Positions 34,901 through 46,572 of a stretch of 64,000 bases of DNA are shown here, one piece after another. The notes under the pieces were generated by a model. That model made no database searches. It worked only from the letters and a program-made list of their open reading frames with translations, and was not told the DNA's origin. A program made the position numbers and the translations under genes. The number at the start of each line of letters is the position of its first letter. Position 1 is the stretch's first letter. The stretch lies in the NCBI GenBank assembly GCA_019671135.1, contig JAHRHY010000008.1:1922001-1986000 (forward strand), in the 5' to 3' direction. Origin of the DNA: Linnemannia hyalina (lineage: Eukaryota > Mortierellomycota > Mortierellomycetes > Mortierellales > Mortierellaceae).

Positions 34901-36412
34901 TCAGGGACTACCAGCATCCTTGACATCGGGCTGGAACTGAGATTGAGCGGTGTCCGATCGACTGAACTCTGGCGGCATAGTATCATCATCGTCGCTGCTA
35001 CTCGCTTGGTATGGTGGAGGGAGGGCTGGATACTCTGGTACAGTACCCCTGATGTGTTCTGGACGCGGCGACGTGATCCTCACACCCACTATCAAGGTAT
35101 AATCGAACAGAGAGCGGGATGAAAAAATTAGCAAACCAAACCTTACCCTGAAAAAATTACAAAAAAAGGACGGTGACTTACTCTCGACACGGAGCTCCCT
35201 GGCCTCTTCGCCCATACTCCCAACCCGAACCATCATAATAAGCTTCAACAAATGCGCCTTTGTCACAGGAACAGTCTCAATGCTCGCCGCCAAATCTCTC
35301 GCTCCAGGCAACTCTGCTAGCACAGTCCTCTCAAACCCTTGACTCGTCACTGGCCATCCTTCCATGACGGGTAACACAAACACGACTTTCTTCTCCCCCC
35401 GCTTCTTGTCCAGCATCCGTGGTTCCCTCAGAACCGTGTACTCCTTCAATTTTACCACTGCACTTGTGATGATAAGATCCTGGTCCTTGTGAATGCTGTT
35501 CTCGAGGAAAGGGTCAATCCGGATGGTCAAGGGCACGACTTGGCCCTGGTAGAGGACGTCAGAGGGGAGTGTGCACGTCACAGGGAGGATATCATTCCAC
35601 ACCAACTTGTACACTTTTGGCACATGCTCCTCCAGTTCTCGAAGTGACGAACTGTAGACCCAGACCAACTGCTTGACCGCCATGTTGCGGAACGGGAAAT
35701 CCCTCTGCATGTGGGCCTTGAACCGGTAATGGAACCATCCCCTCCTGCCCTCGATGGTTGGTGGCAGATCTGGATCGAGTTGAACCTCGAATTCGTAGCG
35801 TGTGACTCCTGGAGTGATGGTTTTGTTGGTGCGGTTCAGTTTGACGTCCCATGTTTGTTCCTGCAGGCGAGTTATGTGGTGGAATGAGATGTGTGATCCT
35901 CCATGTTCCTCTGTTTTGTTTGTGTGGGGTTTGAGGAGAGGGGAGTAGGGTTCGCACGTTAGTGCGACGCGAATAAAATTTATTCCGTCCATTCATTTGT
36001 GAGCATTGACTTTGTCATCCTTCACCAGGGATTATGAGGGGGTGCCACCAATTGAACATACCTGACCATTTGGATTCTGCTCGTGCCTCAAAGGTCAGAG
36101 TAATGTCGCTCGCCTTTGTCTCCTTGATGGTCGTGAACTCGACATATCCCCTGATGACTATTCAGCAGTAAGACCAAATAATAATCATGTTTTAGCCAAG
36201 GTTCAAGAGTAGTCCCAATAATTGACGCAATTGAAAAAAAAAGAGTTGGTAACTGGCTAGGGTTGCTGTTGCATCCAGGAACAAAGACTCTTACCTGCTG
36301 GCTCCTCTGGGGTATGATAGTACAGGGGTTGCCCCTCTGGCCCATGTTCCTGGCTGTGAAAGCGGATGGTGATGGACTTGCTTGTGTCCTTGCTGTAATC
36401 CAAGATGGCCAT
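34901..36412 (-). CDS. Alpha-arrestin (ARRDC/ART-like adaptor)
   Basis: Four exons: 36412-36295, 36157-36062, 35910-35182, 35088-34901; 376 residues. Alpha-arrestins bridge membrane transporters to Rsp5/Nedd4-type ubiquitin ligases. The arrestin N-domain begins SKSITIRFHSQ and contains IRGYVEFTTIKETKASDITL; the C-domain contains LPVTCTLPSDVLYQGQVVPLTIRIDP and VVKLKEYTV. A PPPY motif at 338-341 in the tail fits the PPxY WW-ligand rule. The third exon starts at the AG before AGGAACATGG; this skips an in-frame TGA at the 5' side and keeps the frame, whereas starting at an ATG near 35992 would leave the first two arrestin strands unaccounted for. An acidic SSSDDDD follows the PY motif. The first exon encodes MAILDYSKDTSKSITIRF, a good arrestin start. 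Confidence 0.9.
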
Positions 36413-36588
36413 GATTGTTATATAAATATATTTTTTTGGGGGGGGAGACGTGGGTATCGACTAATTGCGTTCCTTGTTCCTGATGCTTGTTGGGTTCGAT
36501 TGCTTGTGTCCTGTACAAGTTTGTGAGAGAGAGAAGAATTGTTGAGGGGTGAGGAAAGAAGAAGAAGAGAAAAAAGGAAGAGGTAAGA

Positions 36589-36590
36589 AA

Positions 36591-36622
<32 letters not shown>
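36589..36622. repeat. (GAAA)n microsatellite
   Basis: About eight tandem GAAA units in the arrestin upstream region. On the gene strand this is a TTTC tract, in line with pyrimidine-rich leaders elsewhere in the window. Confidence 0.9.
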
Positions 36623-37092
36623 AGAAAGGAATGAACGCGATGTGTACGTCAAAAGATGGAAGACAGAGAAGGTTTTTTGGGTTTCGTCCAACGCTTTAGC
36701 CCAAAAAAGTGAGCCGATCTCTGACGACTTTCTTGACATTCCTGACATTCTTGACATTCTGGAGATTCTTTTTTTATTTTCTCTTTCTCGTTCTCTTTCT
36801 CATTCTCTTTCTCTTTCTCTTTCTCTTTTCATTACTTCAAAAGGTCAGCTTCCAAGAAAAATAAAGATGCTGCAATACAATCATATCTTCGTCTTCGATT
36901 CTCGAAATGGTCATGGTATCGAGTCCAGCAGGACACTCAATCTCGATGCGATCGAGATTGAGTAACAAGGGCATCAAGCCAGCACAATGATAAGTTGGCA
37001 GCCATGCGAAAATCGACGCCCATTCATTTTTTTCGCTCCAGAAAATTGCAAGCAATGTAAGCCATGTATCTCTTTGTGCATCATTCTTTGTT

Positions 37093-37098
37093 TTTATT
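37093..37098 (-). promoter_or_regulatory. Probable polyadenylation signal of the TRP-like gene
   Basis: AATAAA on the minus strand, 58 bp after the stop codon. Confidence 0.45.
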
Positions 37099-37155
37099 CA
37101 TTGCAATTTCGTAACACATCTCCCTCTGCATCAAAACACCATCGACTTATTTTCG

Positions 37156-40100
37156 TCATCGTCCAGCTTGAGACCCGCGTCGACTAACACTACTAACAGT
37201 CAGGGGTCGACTTCCTCCACCTGGCAACACAATCGGCGTCGACGACAACACACGCTGTCTGTTCCCTCCACCTGCAATTGACGAAAGGCTAGCGTTACTC
37301 GAACTGTTGCGTCTCTGTCGATAAGCGGCGGAGGTGTTGGACTCTTGTTGGGTCAGGGTGTGGAGCATACTATCCTGTGATCCGTCGATCCAGCTGATGG
37401 ACGTTGGAGTCTCCAGCTGGTGGTGTTGGATCTTGGTGGACAAGGATGACGATGGAGCAGAACCTTTTGTGGAATGGTCGTGGTTGTTGTTGACGATGGC
37501 GTTGGAGCCCTTCACACTGCCACCGCCAGCGGTAGTAGTGGGGGGTGTCATAAAGTCATCAGGAAGGGTGGACGTAAAGGGTGTTGGTGGGAGGATCGGG
37601 AGTGGAATCTGCGGTGCGGGTGTGAATTTTTTCAGCGAGGTGATGATCTTGAGACTTGGAGCGTCACCACGTCTTGCGTGTGCTGCCTGTGACAATGTCC
37701 TGCTACTACCGGAGTGCTGAGATGCAGAAGCGGCGATGGCGGGTGAAGAGGACGAGGCAAATGGAAGTGATTCCCAAGCAGCTACTGCTCGACTCTCACG
37801 ACGAGAGTTGGTGCCATCCTGTGGTGTATTCGGGATATTTCCATGTGCGGTCGTATTAGAAGGGAGACTGTTGCTGCGCTGAAAGGGACCAAAGGCTGGA
37901 CCGGCCTCGTTGGGGGAAGGGATATGAGCGTTGTAGAGATCATCGGGGTGCTGGTAGTCTGGGTGGAAGGGCGACAGAGGGTGGATGTTTCTTTGGACAG
38001 CTACGATATTCCTGGAAGGTCTTTCGAAGGAAAGTGGTTGGCGTTCGTCGGGGAATCGGTACTCCGCAAAAATTTGCATCCCACTGTCGACCGAGGTTGG
38101 TGACCCAGAGATCGGGATGATGGTGGTGGTGGCGGCGGTAGTAGGCTCAGAAACTGACACATATTCGATCGGGGAAGGACCAGAAGGTGAGGGGAGGGAA
38201 GAAGACACCTGATCGCGCAGTAAGCCGAGGACGGGGGACATGGATGGAGGTGTGGCCAGCATGGCAGACGAGACTGACGCGCGTCGAGGAAGAGTCGAAG
38301 GAGGAGGTGGACCAGCCAAAAGACTCTCTGGAATAAAAGTGCTTCTGAACACAGGGAGTGAATCTCGCCGCACACCTTCACGTCCAGCGCGGGATCCACA
38401 AGAGATTGTTGCGCGGCCTGATAACCCTGAAGATCCATTGATCCTCATTGCATCCACCACTTGACGCTCACCTCCCATCGATGCAGGTCGTCGCCGTTGT
38501 TGCTGCTGATGAAAAGACAGGTACACCAGAGTCTCTGATCCACTGGTGGCTCGGTCCTCGAGCTCTGTGCTGTCGTCAATATGACCATTACGGACTGCAG
38601 ATTCGCTGCGGCGGCGCGTCATATAGGCTGACTGGACCCATGGACCATTGGGATCGACATCTGACACGAAGAGTCCCAACCGATCAGGACTGAATTCTTG
38701 ACCGCTGGCGCCATCTTCATCTTCAGAGATTGATCCAAGGCCAAGATCTCGCTCGCTGCTTCTTGAATCACTCTGACTAGAAGACTTCAAGTTGGCGGGC
38801 AGATAGACAGACTTGTAGTAGTCGAGGATGTGAGACGACTGGCTGCCATAGCTTTGAATCGATTCGCGAAGCTCCTTGGTAACTCCTCCAGTCTCCTCTT
38901 CGTCTGCCTTCTCAATTCCACTATCCTTCTCGCTCCATTGATCCTGCAGCGGGTACATGTCCATGGATCGTCGTCGTCGGCTGCTAAAGTCATCGTTAAC
39001 ATCATCCTCATCATCGCTAGCAGGTGTACACTGAATCGTCGGATTAGATCCAATGCCCATCATGCCAATCAGACCCGTCATACTCTCATCGCCCGATCGC
39101 ATGAACTCGTTCGCCCTCCTGCCTGGTCGCTCTCCTCCGAAATCATCATCATCGCCCTTGCTGTACTTGCCCGGGTCGTCCTTGACCGAAACCACAAAGG
39201 CCTCCTCATCACTCAACAGATCCTTGGTCATCTTCTTTTTGTTCATCTTGGCCTCCCTGCTCGCCTTGATTACACCCCACAAACGCCAGAGTGCCTTGCC
39301 AAGCTGGTAGCTAATCAAACAGGCGAGAACAATCATCACCAGGGCCTGGGAACCAGTAATGACCAAACCAACAACCGTTCGGGTGACAGTCGACAGGGCA
39401 GTCCCTTCGATCAGGATCGCGAGCATGACGACATTCAGGACACGGACGCAGCCCAAGGTGCTGTTGAGCCGGTTAGGTGTCGGATCCGAGAACGGGCGCT
39501 TCCAGATCATCAGAGTCGCAAAGACAACCTCTACCAACAACAGCAGACTGACTTGTGCCCAAGATTCGGACGATCCATGATTGTAATGGCGCTCGTGATT
39601 CTCTTCTGAGTATTGACCCAGTCCGACAATCGCAGCTTTGGACATCTGGTAGAGGATGACTGGGACAAAGAACCAGTAGGCCGAGAGTACGTATTGGTCA
39701 TAGAGGGCGCCGTACTTGGACTTTATCCGCTCGTCAAAGAACAGACTCGTCCCTCCTGCTCGACGGAGCCTCAACATGATGTACGTCGCCAGCGCCAAAA
39801 ACAGGAGCACCGTCATCACCGCCGAGAGAGTGATCGCCCAGGAGTCCTTGAGTGTAAGCTGGTAGAACGCCATCGTTGCGACCGCAAAGTAAGCCAGCAG
39901 AACCACACGGAGCATTCCCCCCAGGTAGTAGGACGTAAACCGGCGGCGGAGCTTTGTGAATTTGCCTGGACGGAAGTACGCGTAGGCCTCGAGGCCGATC
40001 CTGAGAAGGAGGGCGAGCATGGAGGTTGCGATGAGTAGGATGAAGAAAAGGAAGAGCGAGGTCATAAACATGTTCTTGGCGGGGATTTGGAGGCGTTGGC

Positions 40101-41998
40101 CGTAGGAGACAAGACCGGGTGGGCTCAGTGCGTTGGTTGAGGGGTGGTATCCGTCTTGTGGCCAGAACACTGGTGGTTTCACCTGAGGAGTAGGTGAGGC
40201 AGGGGTTGGCGTTGTTGTAAGGTTGGGAGCGTCAAAGTCATTCAGGACAGAGAGGTGGTCGCCGAGTCGATTCATAAGAGACGCGTCCTGAAGAGAAGGC
40301 AACATGTCAGCGCCAATGACAGGTGCAGGCGCTGGAGCAGGCGCTGGAGCAGATGTTGGAGGTGTAGGTAGCACTGGAGCTGCTGGTACCGCTTGAGGGG
40401 GAACGGGAGGCGTTTGACGCTTGGATACCGCAGGGTTGAGTATATGCGACAGATCGACTTTAGCCATCGCCATCGAGATTGCCTGACTCTGCGTCTTGTT
40501 ATGAATAGCCTGCTCAACAAAATTCTTGACAGCACCATCCATCATCGACTGCATCGACAAGACCTTGGTTGAAGCATTCGGGTCGACCGTCGTGGTAGAA
40601 GCTTTACTGGTCGCCATTGTCGCATTTGTATCCCCTTTGTCCTTGGTGCCGACTTGTCCTTTGAACAACATATTTTCTGCGCTTGTCTTGTTCGCTTCAG
40701 CCCCGGAATCAACAGCAGCTTGAGTTCGAGAAGTCCGAGTCCTCAAACTATTGATCGCATCATTCCACCCATCCACCTGAACAAGTCCCATGCTCCACCC
40801 AAAATTATGCGTCCACTGCTGCAACAACTCCGGGTACTCCAACGTTAACGACCCAGACATGGCAATAAACTGACAGAACGATACCACATCCGCGACCGAG
40901 GGCGACAACCCTCCCGCAGTGCCCACAGTCCCCGTCCCGCCTGTTCCACCAGTCGCCGCCAGCGGCATAGTAGTAAGCACTGCAGCCGACGACAAAAACG
41001 CCAACAATCCTGTAACAGCTGCAAGAGCAACCGAAGCAGCGGTGAGGGAGACAGAGGCAATGGTGATGACGGGGGACTGGGCACTGACGGTGTTTGTGAG
41101 GGGCACGGAAGTGCAGAGGATGGGGTTGCCGTGGGTGTCGTAGAGTTGGATTAAAGCCAGGGCTTCGACTGCGGGGAAGGAGAAGAGTTGTTCGGGTAGT
41201 TGGGTTGGGAGGATGGATGGGGCTGGGAATGTTTCTTGGAATGAGAACGTTCCCTCGAACCTATTTTTTTTGTTTTATTTGAATGGAGGAAAGTAAGAGT
41301 GATGAGTGAGTGAGAGAGAAAGAGAGGTTAGGAGAGAAGGGATGGGGCATGGAGTGGTGTGTTTACCTTGGGATGAAGGGTGCCACTTTGGTAAGATCGA
41401 TAGCATGGTCGTACAGGACGCGATCATAGGCAGTAAGAAGGATGTGCGCTACGCAAAGTTACGAACAAAAAAAAAGAGTGTGAGCCTTGGCCCACTGGTT
41501 GATCATCAATCATTCAGATTTCACCCTCGAAATGTGACCGCCCAAAGCGCATGGCAATAGTATACCTGAGGTGATATCAAGTTCGCGGTCAGTCGACCCT
41601 TCAGCATTGAGCGAGATAGTATTCGTCTGTTCATCGTATAATAATGCAAGGTTCGACAGCTTGATCTGTTGTTGGTCGTTCTCTCCTGTATCCGCATTTG
41701 ATCCTAAACTGGCGCAGCTGCGGAACCCAATGGATCGGATAATGTTTTTGGAGGAGAGGAGGCTGTTGATAGTAGCGATCGGGTCCTTTTTGCTGGTTTT
41801 GATGTCGTAGTGACTGGTGGCGGATGGTGTTAGATCTGTTCCTGGTTCTGCCAGGACTGTTACTTTGGCATCGTTATTGTTACTGTTAGTGGTAGATGTT
41901 TCTGGAGATGTGGGTGCAGTGTGTACGGAGGACGGGAGGGATGAGGTGATGAGAAGGAGAGCCAGCCCTGCGCTGAGCAATGTGTTCTTGCGTTTCAT
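37156..41998 (-). CDS. TRP/FLC-like multi-pass membrane protein with ML-like lumenal domain
   Basis: Three exons: 41998-41566, 41448-41367, 41260-37156; 1,539 residues. The first ~28 residues are a signal peptide (LLSAGLALLLITSSLP). Residues about 50-230 form an ML-like lumenal domain of the fungal TRP_N type, ending before the first hydrophobic stretch at about 237-268. A long Thr/Ala/Pro-rich loop follows to about 560. A bundle of about seven hydrophobic helices lies at about 566-830 (including FMTSLFLFFILLIATSMLAL, LSAYWFFVPVILYQM and QALVMIVLACLISYQLG). The last ~705 residues are a disordered, Ser-rich cytosolic tail. Family knowledge links such proteins to FAD or heme transport, calcium and cell-wall integrity (Flc1-3, Pkd2). 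Which of these applies is not visible. The cytosolic tail is strikingly long. Confidence 0.9.
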
Positions 41999-43243
41999 TT
42001 TTGAGAGTTGTTGTGTGGGTGTTGGTGTTTATGTGACTGAGCGAGGGTACAATGGAGTCAAGGTTAAATGTGTGGGTGGGGGCAGGTGTTACGGGGTTGA
42101 CTTGTGTTGGCAGTTGTGAGAGTGACGAGAATGCGGAGAAAGTGGCAAAGGGAGAGGTAAAGGTGATGCCAAATGAGAGGTAGTGAAGACAGAGTAAAGA
42201 TATATATGATATGAAGAGACGAGAAAGATATGAATGAAGATGGCAAAGTAAATGCAAATCCACAAGACGGAAAATAAAGAAGCGAAATCGTAAGAGAATG
42301 AAAGGGATTCCTTTTGTTCCCGCCTTCACTTTATATATATCTACCCATTTCATGGCAATGGCGAAGCACCATGAACACAAAGCAAAAAAAGGAGTCCGAG
42401 ACGAGATGAGTGGAAGGGACAAGATCACGATCCACCTTTACCCTCAGCACAGCGCACGACGTAAACGCGTCAGTTAATCCCGTTTCCTTCGGACCTGTCC
42501 TACCCATCTCCTTGCTTCTACTCTTTATTCGCGTCGAACCCAAGTCATCATCAGGTTTCCTTCCGATATGACATGACACTTGTATGTGTCGTTCCCGTCC
42601 CGGCCCGGCTCCTGCAGAGAAACATAGTCATACAACCGGAACCATACTGGATATGTCCCCATTCAATTATCCTTTTTGGACCCTCGTTTCTTACTTTTTC
42701 TTGGACAAGGGAAGTCTAATGTAAGAATGGAATCCAGACGTTGCAGATACAAGCATGTTTTCCTCTTGATCGTAGACATCATTGCCACCGTACTGCTCCT
42801 TTTCTTCTATCGCTTCCATCTAACTCTTTTTCTCTCGCTTCCCTCTAACCCTTTTTCTCTCGTCTCGTCTTAGACGCCTTACCTTCCTCTGTCGAGGATG
42901 AACTGGAAGCTATTGTGAGAAGAAAAGGTCGGCAATGACAAAATTCAGGAGGCGTTTTTTTGTCTTTTTTCTCGTATTTCGTCCATGAGGTACAAAATAA
43001 AGGGCACACAAATATAATCACCTCCGTGGATTATGTTGACAGGTTCGCCTTTTCTTCGTGGTACCCAAAGAACAGACAACCTCACCAACCATGATCTGCT
43101 GTCAATGCAGACACACATATATGATATTAAGGTATTTTTATTTATGAATTAACATCTATCGAACTGAGAAGACCACCGCACCAAACTGAGAAGACCGCCG
43201 CACCAAACTGCTGTAATTGGCAGATCTCTCTCTCTCACGCACC
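41999..43243. other. Intergenic region, 1.2 kb
   Basis: Upstream region of the TRP-like gene and 3' side of the next minus-strand gene. Contains purine-rich (gene-strand pyrimidine-rich) leader sequence near 42000-42300 and two copies of an 18-19 bp CACCAAACTGAGAAGACC-like string near 43165-43210. No gene is supported. Confidence 0.5.
43137..43142 (-). promoter_or_regulatory. Probable polyadenylation signal
   Basis: AATAAA on the minus strand, 102 bp beyond the stop of the secreted Thr-rich protein gene. Confidence 0.4.
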
Positions 43244-44926
43244 TCATAGATCATCACGGCGACCTTGTTGCTCCTGCTGCTGTTGCTGTTGCTCACGACT
43301 CTTCTTCTCAGCATACCGCCTCTGAACCCGGACAATCCTTGCTAAACGACCATCGTTACTAATCAATTGCCTCTCATTCTGTGCATCGTCATCCACATCC
43401 ATGCTTACACGATCATTTCCTCCCAAAGCATCGACATTGTCATCGGTATCGATCAGGCTATCATTCTCGTTCACCTCGGAGAGCAGTCCAAACGTGGGGA
43501 ACCATCCAAACAACGTGCCGTCCTTCTTAGGTGTTGGTGCTGGTGATGGGGACGACGACGACGCAGTGGTTGATATTATGGTTGTAGCGGTAGCGGTGGC
43601 GAATGGTAGTCCAGTTTGTCCTTTTGCGCCTCCTCCAGTGTCCATGGCTGCCACTGGGGGTGTTGTGGTAGCACCGGGTGGTGCTTTTACTTGAGCCGTG
43701 GCTGTTGTGGTTGGTGCGATTGTTGTTTTGGTTGCAGTGGTTGTTGCGGTCGTGGCCCCGCCACCGAAAATATTGCCAAAGAAGCCCCAAATGCCACCGG
43801 CTGCAGTTGTGGTTGTGGTTATGGTTGTGGTTGTTGTTGTTGTTGATATGGGTGTAGTGGTTGTTGGTGCTGGAGTTGTTGTCGACGATGTGGATCCACC
43901 ACCTCCAAAGATCCCTCTAAAGAAATCACCAAACCCACCTCCAGATGTTGGTGACGGTGTGGGCGTGGGCGTCGGAGTCGGCGCCGGCCCACTCCCACCA
44001 CCAGTCCCCAACAGCCCACCCAACAACCCACCAAGCGCAGGGACATTCGAAAGAATGCCACCTAGCCCCGGAACCAAATTCGTAATCGTGCCCAGGATAC
44101 CACCCGCTTTCCCATTCGCAGGACAAGAAGATGGGTTAGCATTGGTGGCGAGGACGTCAAGGAAGGAGACGTAGTAGCAGATGGATTGGAGGACGTGGAT
44201 AATGCTCAGGAACGTGGGCACTGCTGGGAGGAATTGGATGGCGTCCAGGATTCCTTCTGCTCCAAAGCCGCCCGATTCCTTGCGGTGAGATGTAACGATT
44301 CCTCCCACACTAGTGCAAGTGAATAGTGTTGGTTAGGAAATGGTTTGGATGTGGTAGTTAAACTATATGCCAGGTGTTAGAACAAACAAATAAACATGTA
44401 CTTACATGGCAAAGTTGATACGGTCCGTCATGTCATAGGACGCACACTGACATGAAGCGCCCGCAGTACCGATCGTCAGGGCCTGGTGATCAGCACACCC
44501 CAGACTCAACCCCTTCATCCTTGTCGAGCCCTGAACCTCCTCCTCATCATCATCATCAGTCATCCGTTCCTTACAAGCAGCAGTACAAAGTGCGCCAAAG
44601 GTCGAGCAGTACCCTTCCATGGTATTGACCAAAGGCTCGACATGTTGGATGGGGAGTTGACCTAGGATCTGACGGATCCCATCCTTGGCCATCTCGAACT
44701 CTTCGGGTGTCAGTTCCTGTGGTGGCGCTCCCAGCGGCTGTCGCTGGTCCTGTTGTTGCTGCTGTTGCTTGGGTTCCGCATTGGATTTAGATCGTTGATC
44801 CTGATGAGTGGTGGTGGGTTGTTGGTGTGCTTCAAAGGCAGCTTGGTTAGCATGTTGTTCGGCCTGTTGGGATTGCACGACTGCAAGGAAGAATGCTGCG
44901 AGGAATATAGATTTTGTGATACGCAT
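43244..44926 (-). CDS. Secreted Thr/Gly-rich protein with Cys-containing N-domain, unknown function
   Basis: Two exons: 44926-44406 and 44309-43244; 528 residues. The N-terminus is a signal peptide (ITKSIFLAAFFLAVVQSQ), followed by a Gln-rich stretch to about 75. Residues about 75-175 form a small domain with paired cysteines (EGYCSTFGALCTAACKE and GLSLGCADHQ, then ASCQCASYD). This continues into a hydrophobic helical part (FLPAVPTFLSIIHVLQSICYYVSF) and a Gly-Leu repeat zone. The second half is built of Thr runs, Pro-Thr repeats and two related GFFGNIFGGG and GDFFRGIFGGG blocks, as in O-glycosylated wall or surface proteins. It ends in a Gln/Arg-rich tail. No GPI signal is seen. I do not recognise a family; the reading as a secreted or surface protein is inference from the leader and composition. 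Confidence 0.82.
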
Positions 44927-45498
44927 GGTTTTTGTTGGGTTTGGTGTCAGTGGTGGAGTGGGGATGAAGGAAGAGAGGAAATTCAAAATTACGAGAGGAA
45001 GGAGATAAAGGGAGAGGGGAGATTACGATGAAAGAGAACGCGAGGGAGGGGAGAAGAAACAAGGTCTAGGAGAATGGAAAGGGGAAGGAAGAGTAGTGAG
45101 GGGCGATATTGGTTGAAAGTGGATGCAGCGAGACACCATAAGGGAATTGCGACAGCATTAAAGATATGACATATAGGTGCATTACACGGAGGACAAACAG
45201 AAATAAAGCTCCTTGCGCGTTTCTGTTCCTGGGGGTAATAGAACAGCCACGGATTGTCGCGACATGAACGCGCGATTGGAAGAGGACCGAGGGAGAAAAT
45301 CAATCACGTACGACGTTTGAAACACGTACATAATGTGGGAAGGGTCCAACGAAGGTGTAGGCATGCTCCTATTGGCCACATTGACCCTGTTACTTTCGCA
45401 GGTCTCTCACAGAACCCTTTTTGAACGGCATCCTTTTTCTTCTTTTTCCATCCCTCATCCCCACACATCCCGTCCACAAAACACAATCTCCATCCACA
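44927..45498. other. Divergent promoter region, secreted protein and FKBP
   Basis: About 570 bp between two start codons facing away from each other. The right side is a CT-rich leader (45400-45498) before the FKBP ATG; the left side is GA-rich, which is CT-rich on the other gene's strand. Both genes encode secretory-pathway proteins, so shared control is possible (inference). Confidence 0.55.
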
Positions 45499-46505
45499 AT
45501 GAAGTTCGCCACCCTCGCCGCCGGAGCCCTCTTCCTCGTCGCTCAAGTTATGGCCTACGACGCCCCCGCCGAGCTCGTCATCGGTACGTTCTTGTCTCGA
45601 CATCCTCTTCGTCTTCTTTCACTGGAGAGTGCAGTTCCCACTTAACCTTAGTATTGTATGGGCTTTGTTCTTATGGCCTTAACCAGTCCCTCCCTTGCCT
45701 CCATGACATGCAAGAAACCAATCGCTCTCTCTTCCTATGTTAATGTATTCCAGACGTATCAACATGTTCCCATCGATGCTAACTCTCAATTTCTACTTCC
45801 TCCTAACTTTCGGCGACTTCGGCACTCCTTACCTATTTATAATCCTCCATATGGACGATACCTTTTCTTTTCTATTTCTTTTTCACAATGGAATTGGTTG
45901 TCTCTCACAGATGTCGTCAACAAGCCCGAGGGTTGTAAGACTCTATCCAAGTCTGGGTAAGTTCCCTGACATGTCGTCGACTGATAACTGTCCCTGTTCT
46001 ACCAATGTCGTTCAGTTGCTAATACGAGTGATGATTTTGTTGCTTTTGGGTGAAATAGTGACAAGTTGTCAATGCACTACACCGGTACCCTCCACAAGAC
46101 CGGCAGCAAGTTCGACTCTAGCTTGGATCGCAAGTCGTCCTTCGATTTTGTCCTCGGTACGGAAATGACAGCATGGATTACACGCACAAAGGACGATATG
46201 TGATTGGCGAAGCTAAGGATAATGAGGAGCGTACAACAAAAACAAGTAGAATTTACCCTGAAACTAACGCCAATTTTTTCTTTTCATTCTTCTTCTCTCC
46301 CTCTTTCTGTGCAACAGGAATTGGTCAGGTTATCAAGGGATGGGACCAGGGATTGGTCGGCATGTGCGTTGGCGAGAAGCGCAAGTTGACCATCCCCGCC
46401 AGGATGGGATACGGCTCCCGCTCCATGGGCGCTGCCATCCCCGCCAACTCGGCTCTTGTCTTTGACGTTGAGCTCCTTCGCATCAACGGCAAGGATGAGC
46501 TGTAA
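45499..46505 (+). CDS. FKBP2: ER-lumenal FKBP-type peptidyl-prolyl isomerase
   Basis: Four exons: 45499-45583, 45911-45956, 46059-46156, 46318-46505; 138 residues, the usual size of FKBP2/Fpr2. A signal peptide ([19 protein letters not shown]) is followed by one FKBP domain: [56 protein letters not shown] and [11 protein letters not shown]. The key active-site residues Y, F, D, V, I, W and Y are all in place, so it should be active and bind FK506 (family knowledge). It ends in KDEL, a classical ER retrieval signal. It would speed proline isomerisation during folding of secreted proteins. Exon 2 is only 46 bp. Confidence 0.96.
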
Positions 46506-46566
46506 AAGGGGTTTCTCCATTTTATGTATATTCATTTATTTACCCATCCCTCATTTTTGTTGGATT

Positions 46567-46572
46567 AATAAA
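46567..46572 (+). promoter_or_regulatory. Probable polyadenylation signal of the FKBP gene
   Basis: AATAAA 62 bp after the FKBP stop codon. Confidence 0.5.

Larger units (their letters stand above)
36413..37155. other. Intergenic region with simple repeats
   Basis: Between the arrestin start and the stop of the TRP-like gene, both on the minus strand. It holds a (GAAA)n tract at about 36589-36622, a CTTTCT-rich tract at about 36778-36830 and the TRP-gene 3' signal. No coding frame is supported. Confidence 0.6.

Noticed and set aside
44291..44926. Possible ER retention of the secreted Thr-rich protein through its C-terminal RDDL
   Set aside because: Known retrieval signals need Glu before the final Leu (HDEL/KDEL type). 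RDDL does not fit, and the surrounding Gln/Arg tail is low complexity.
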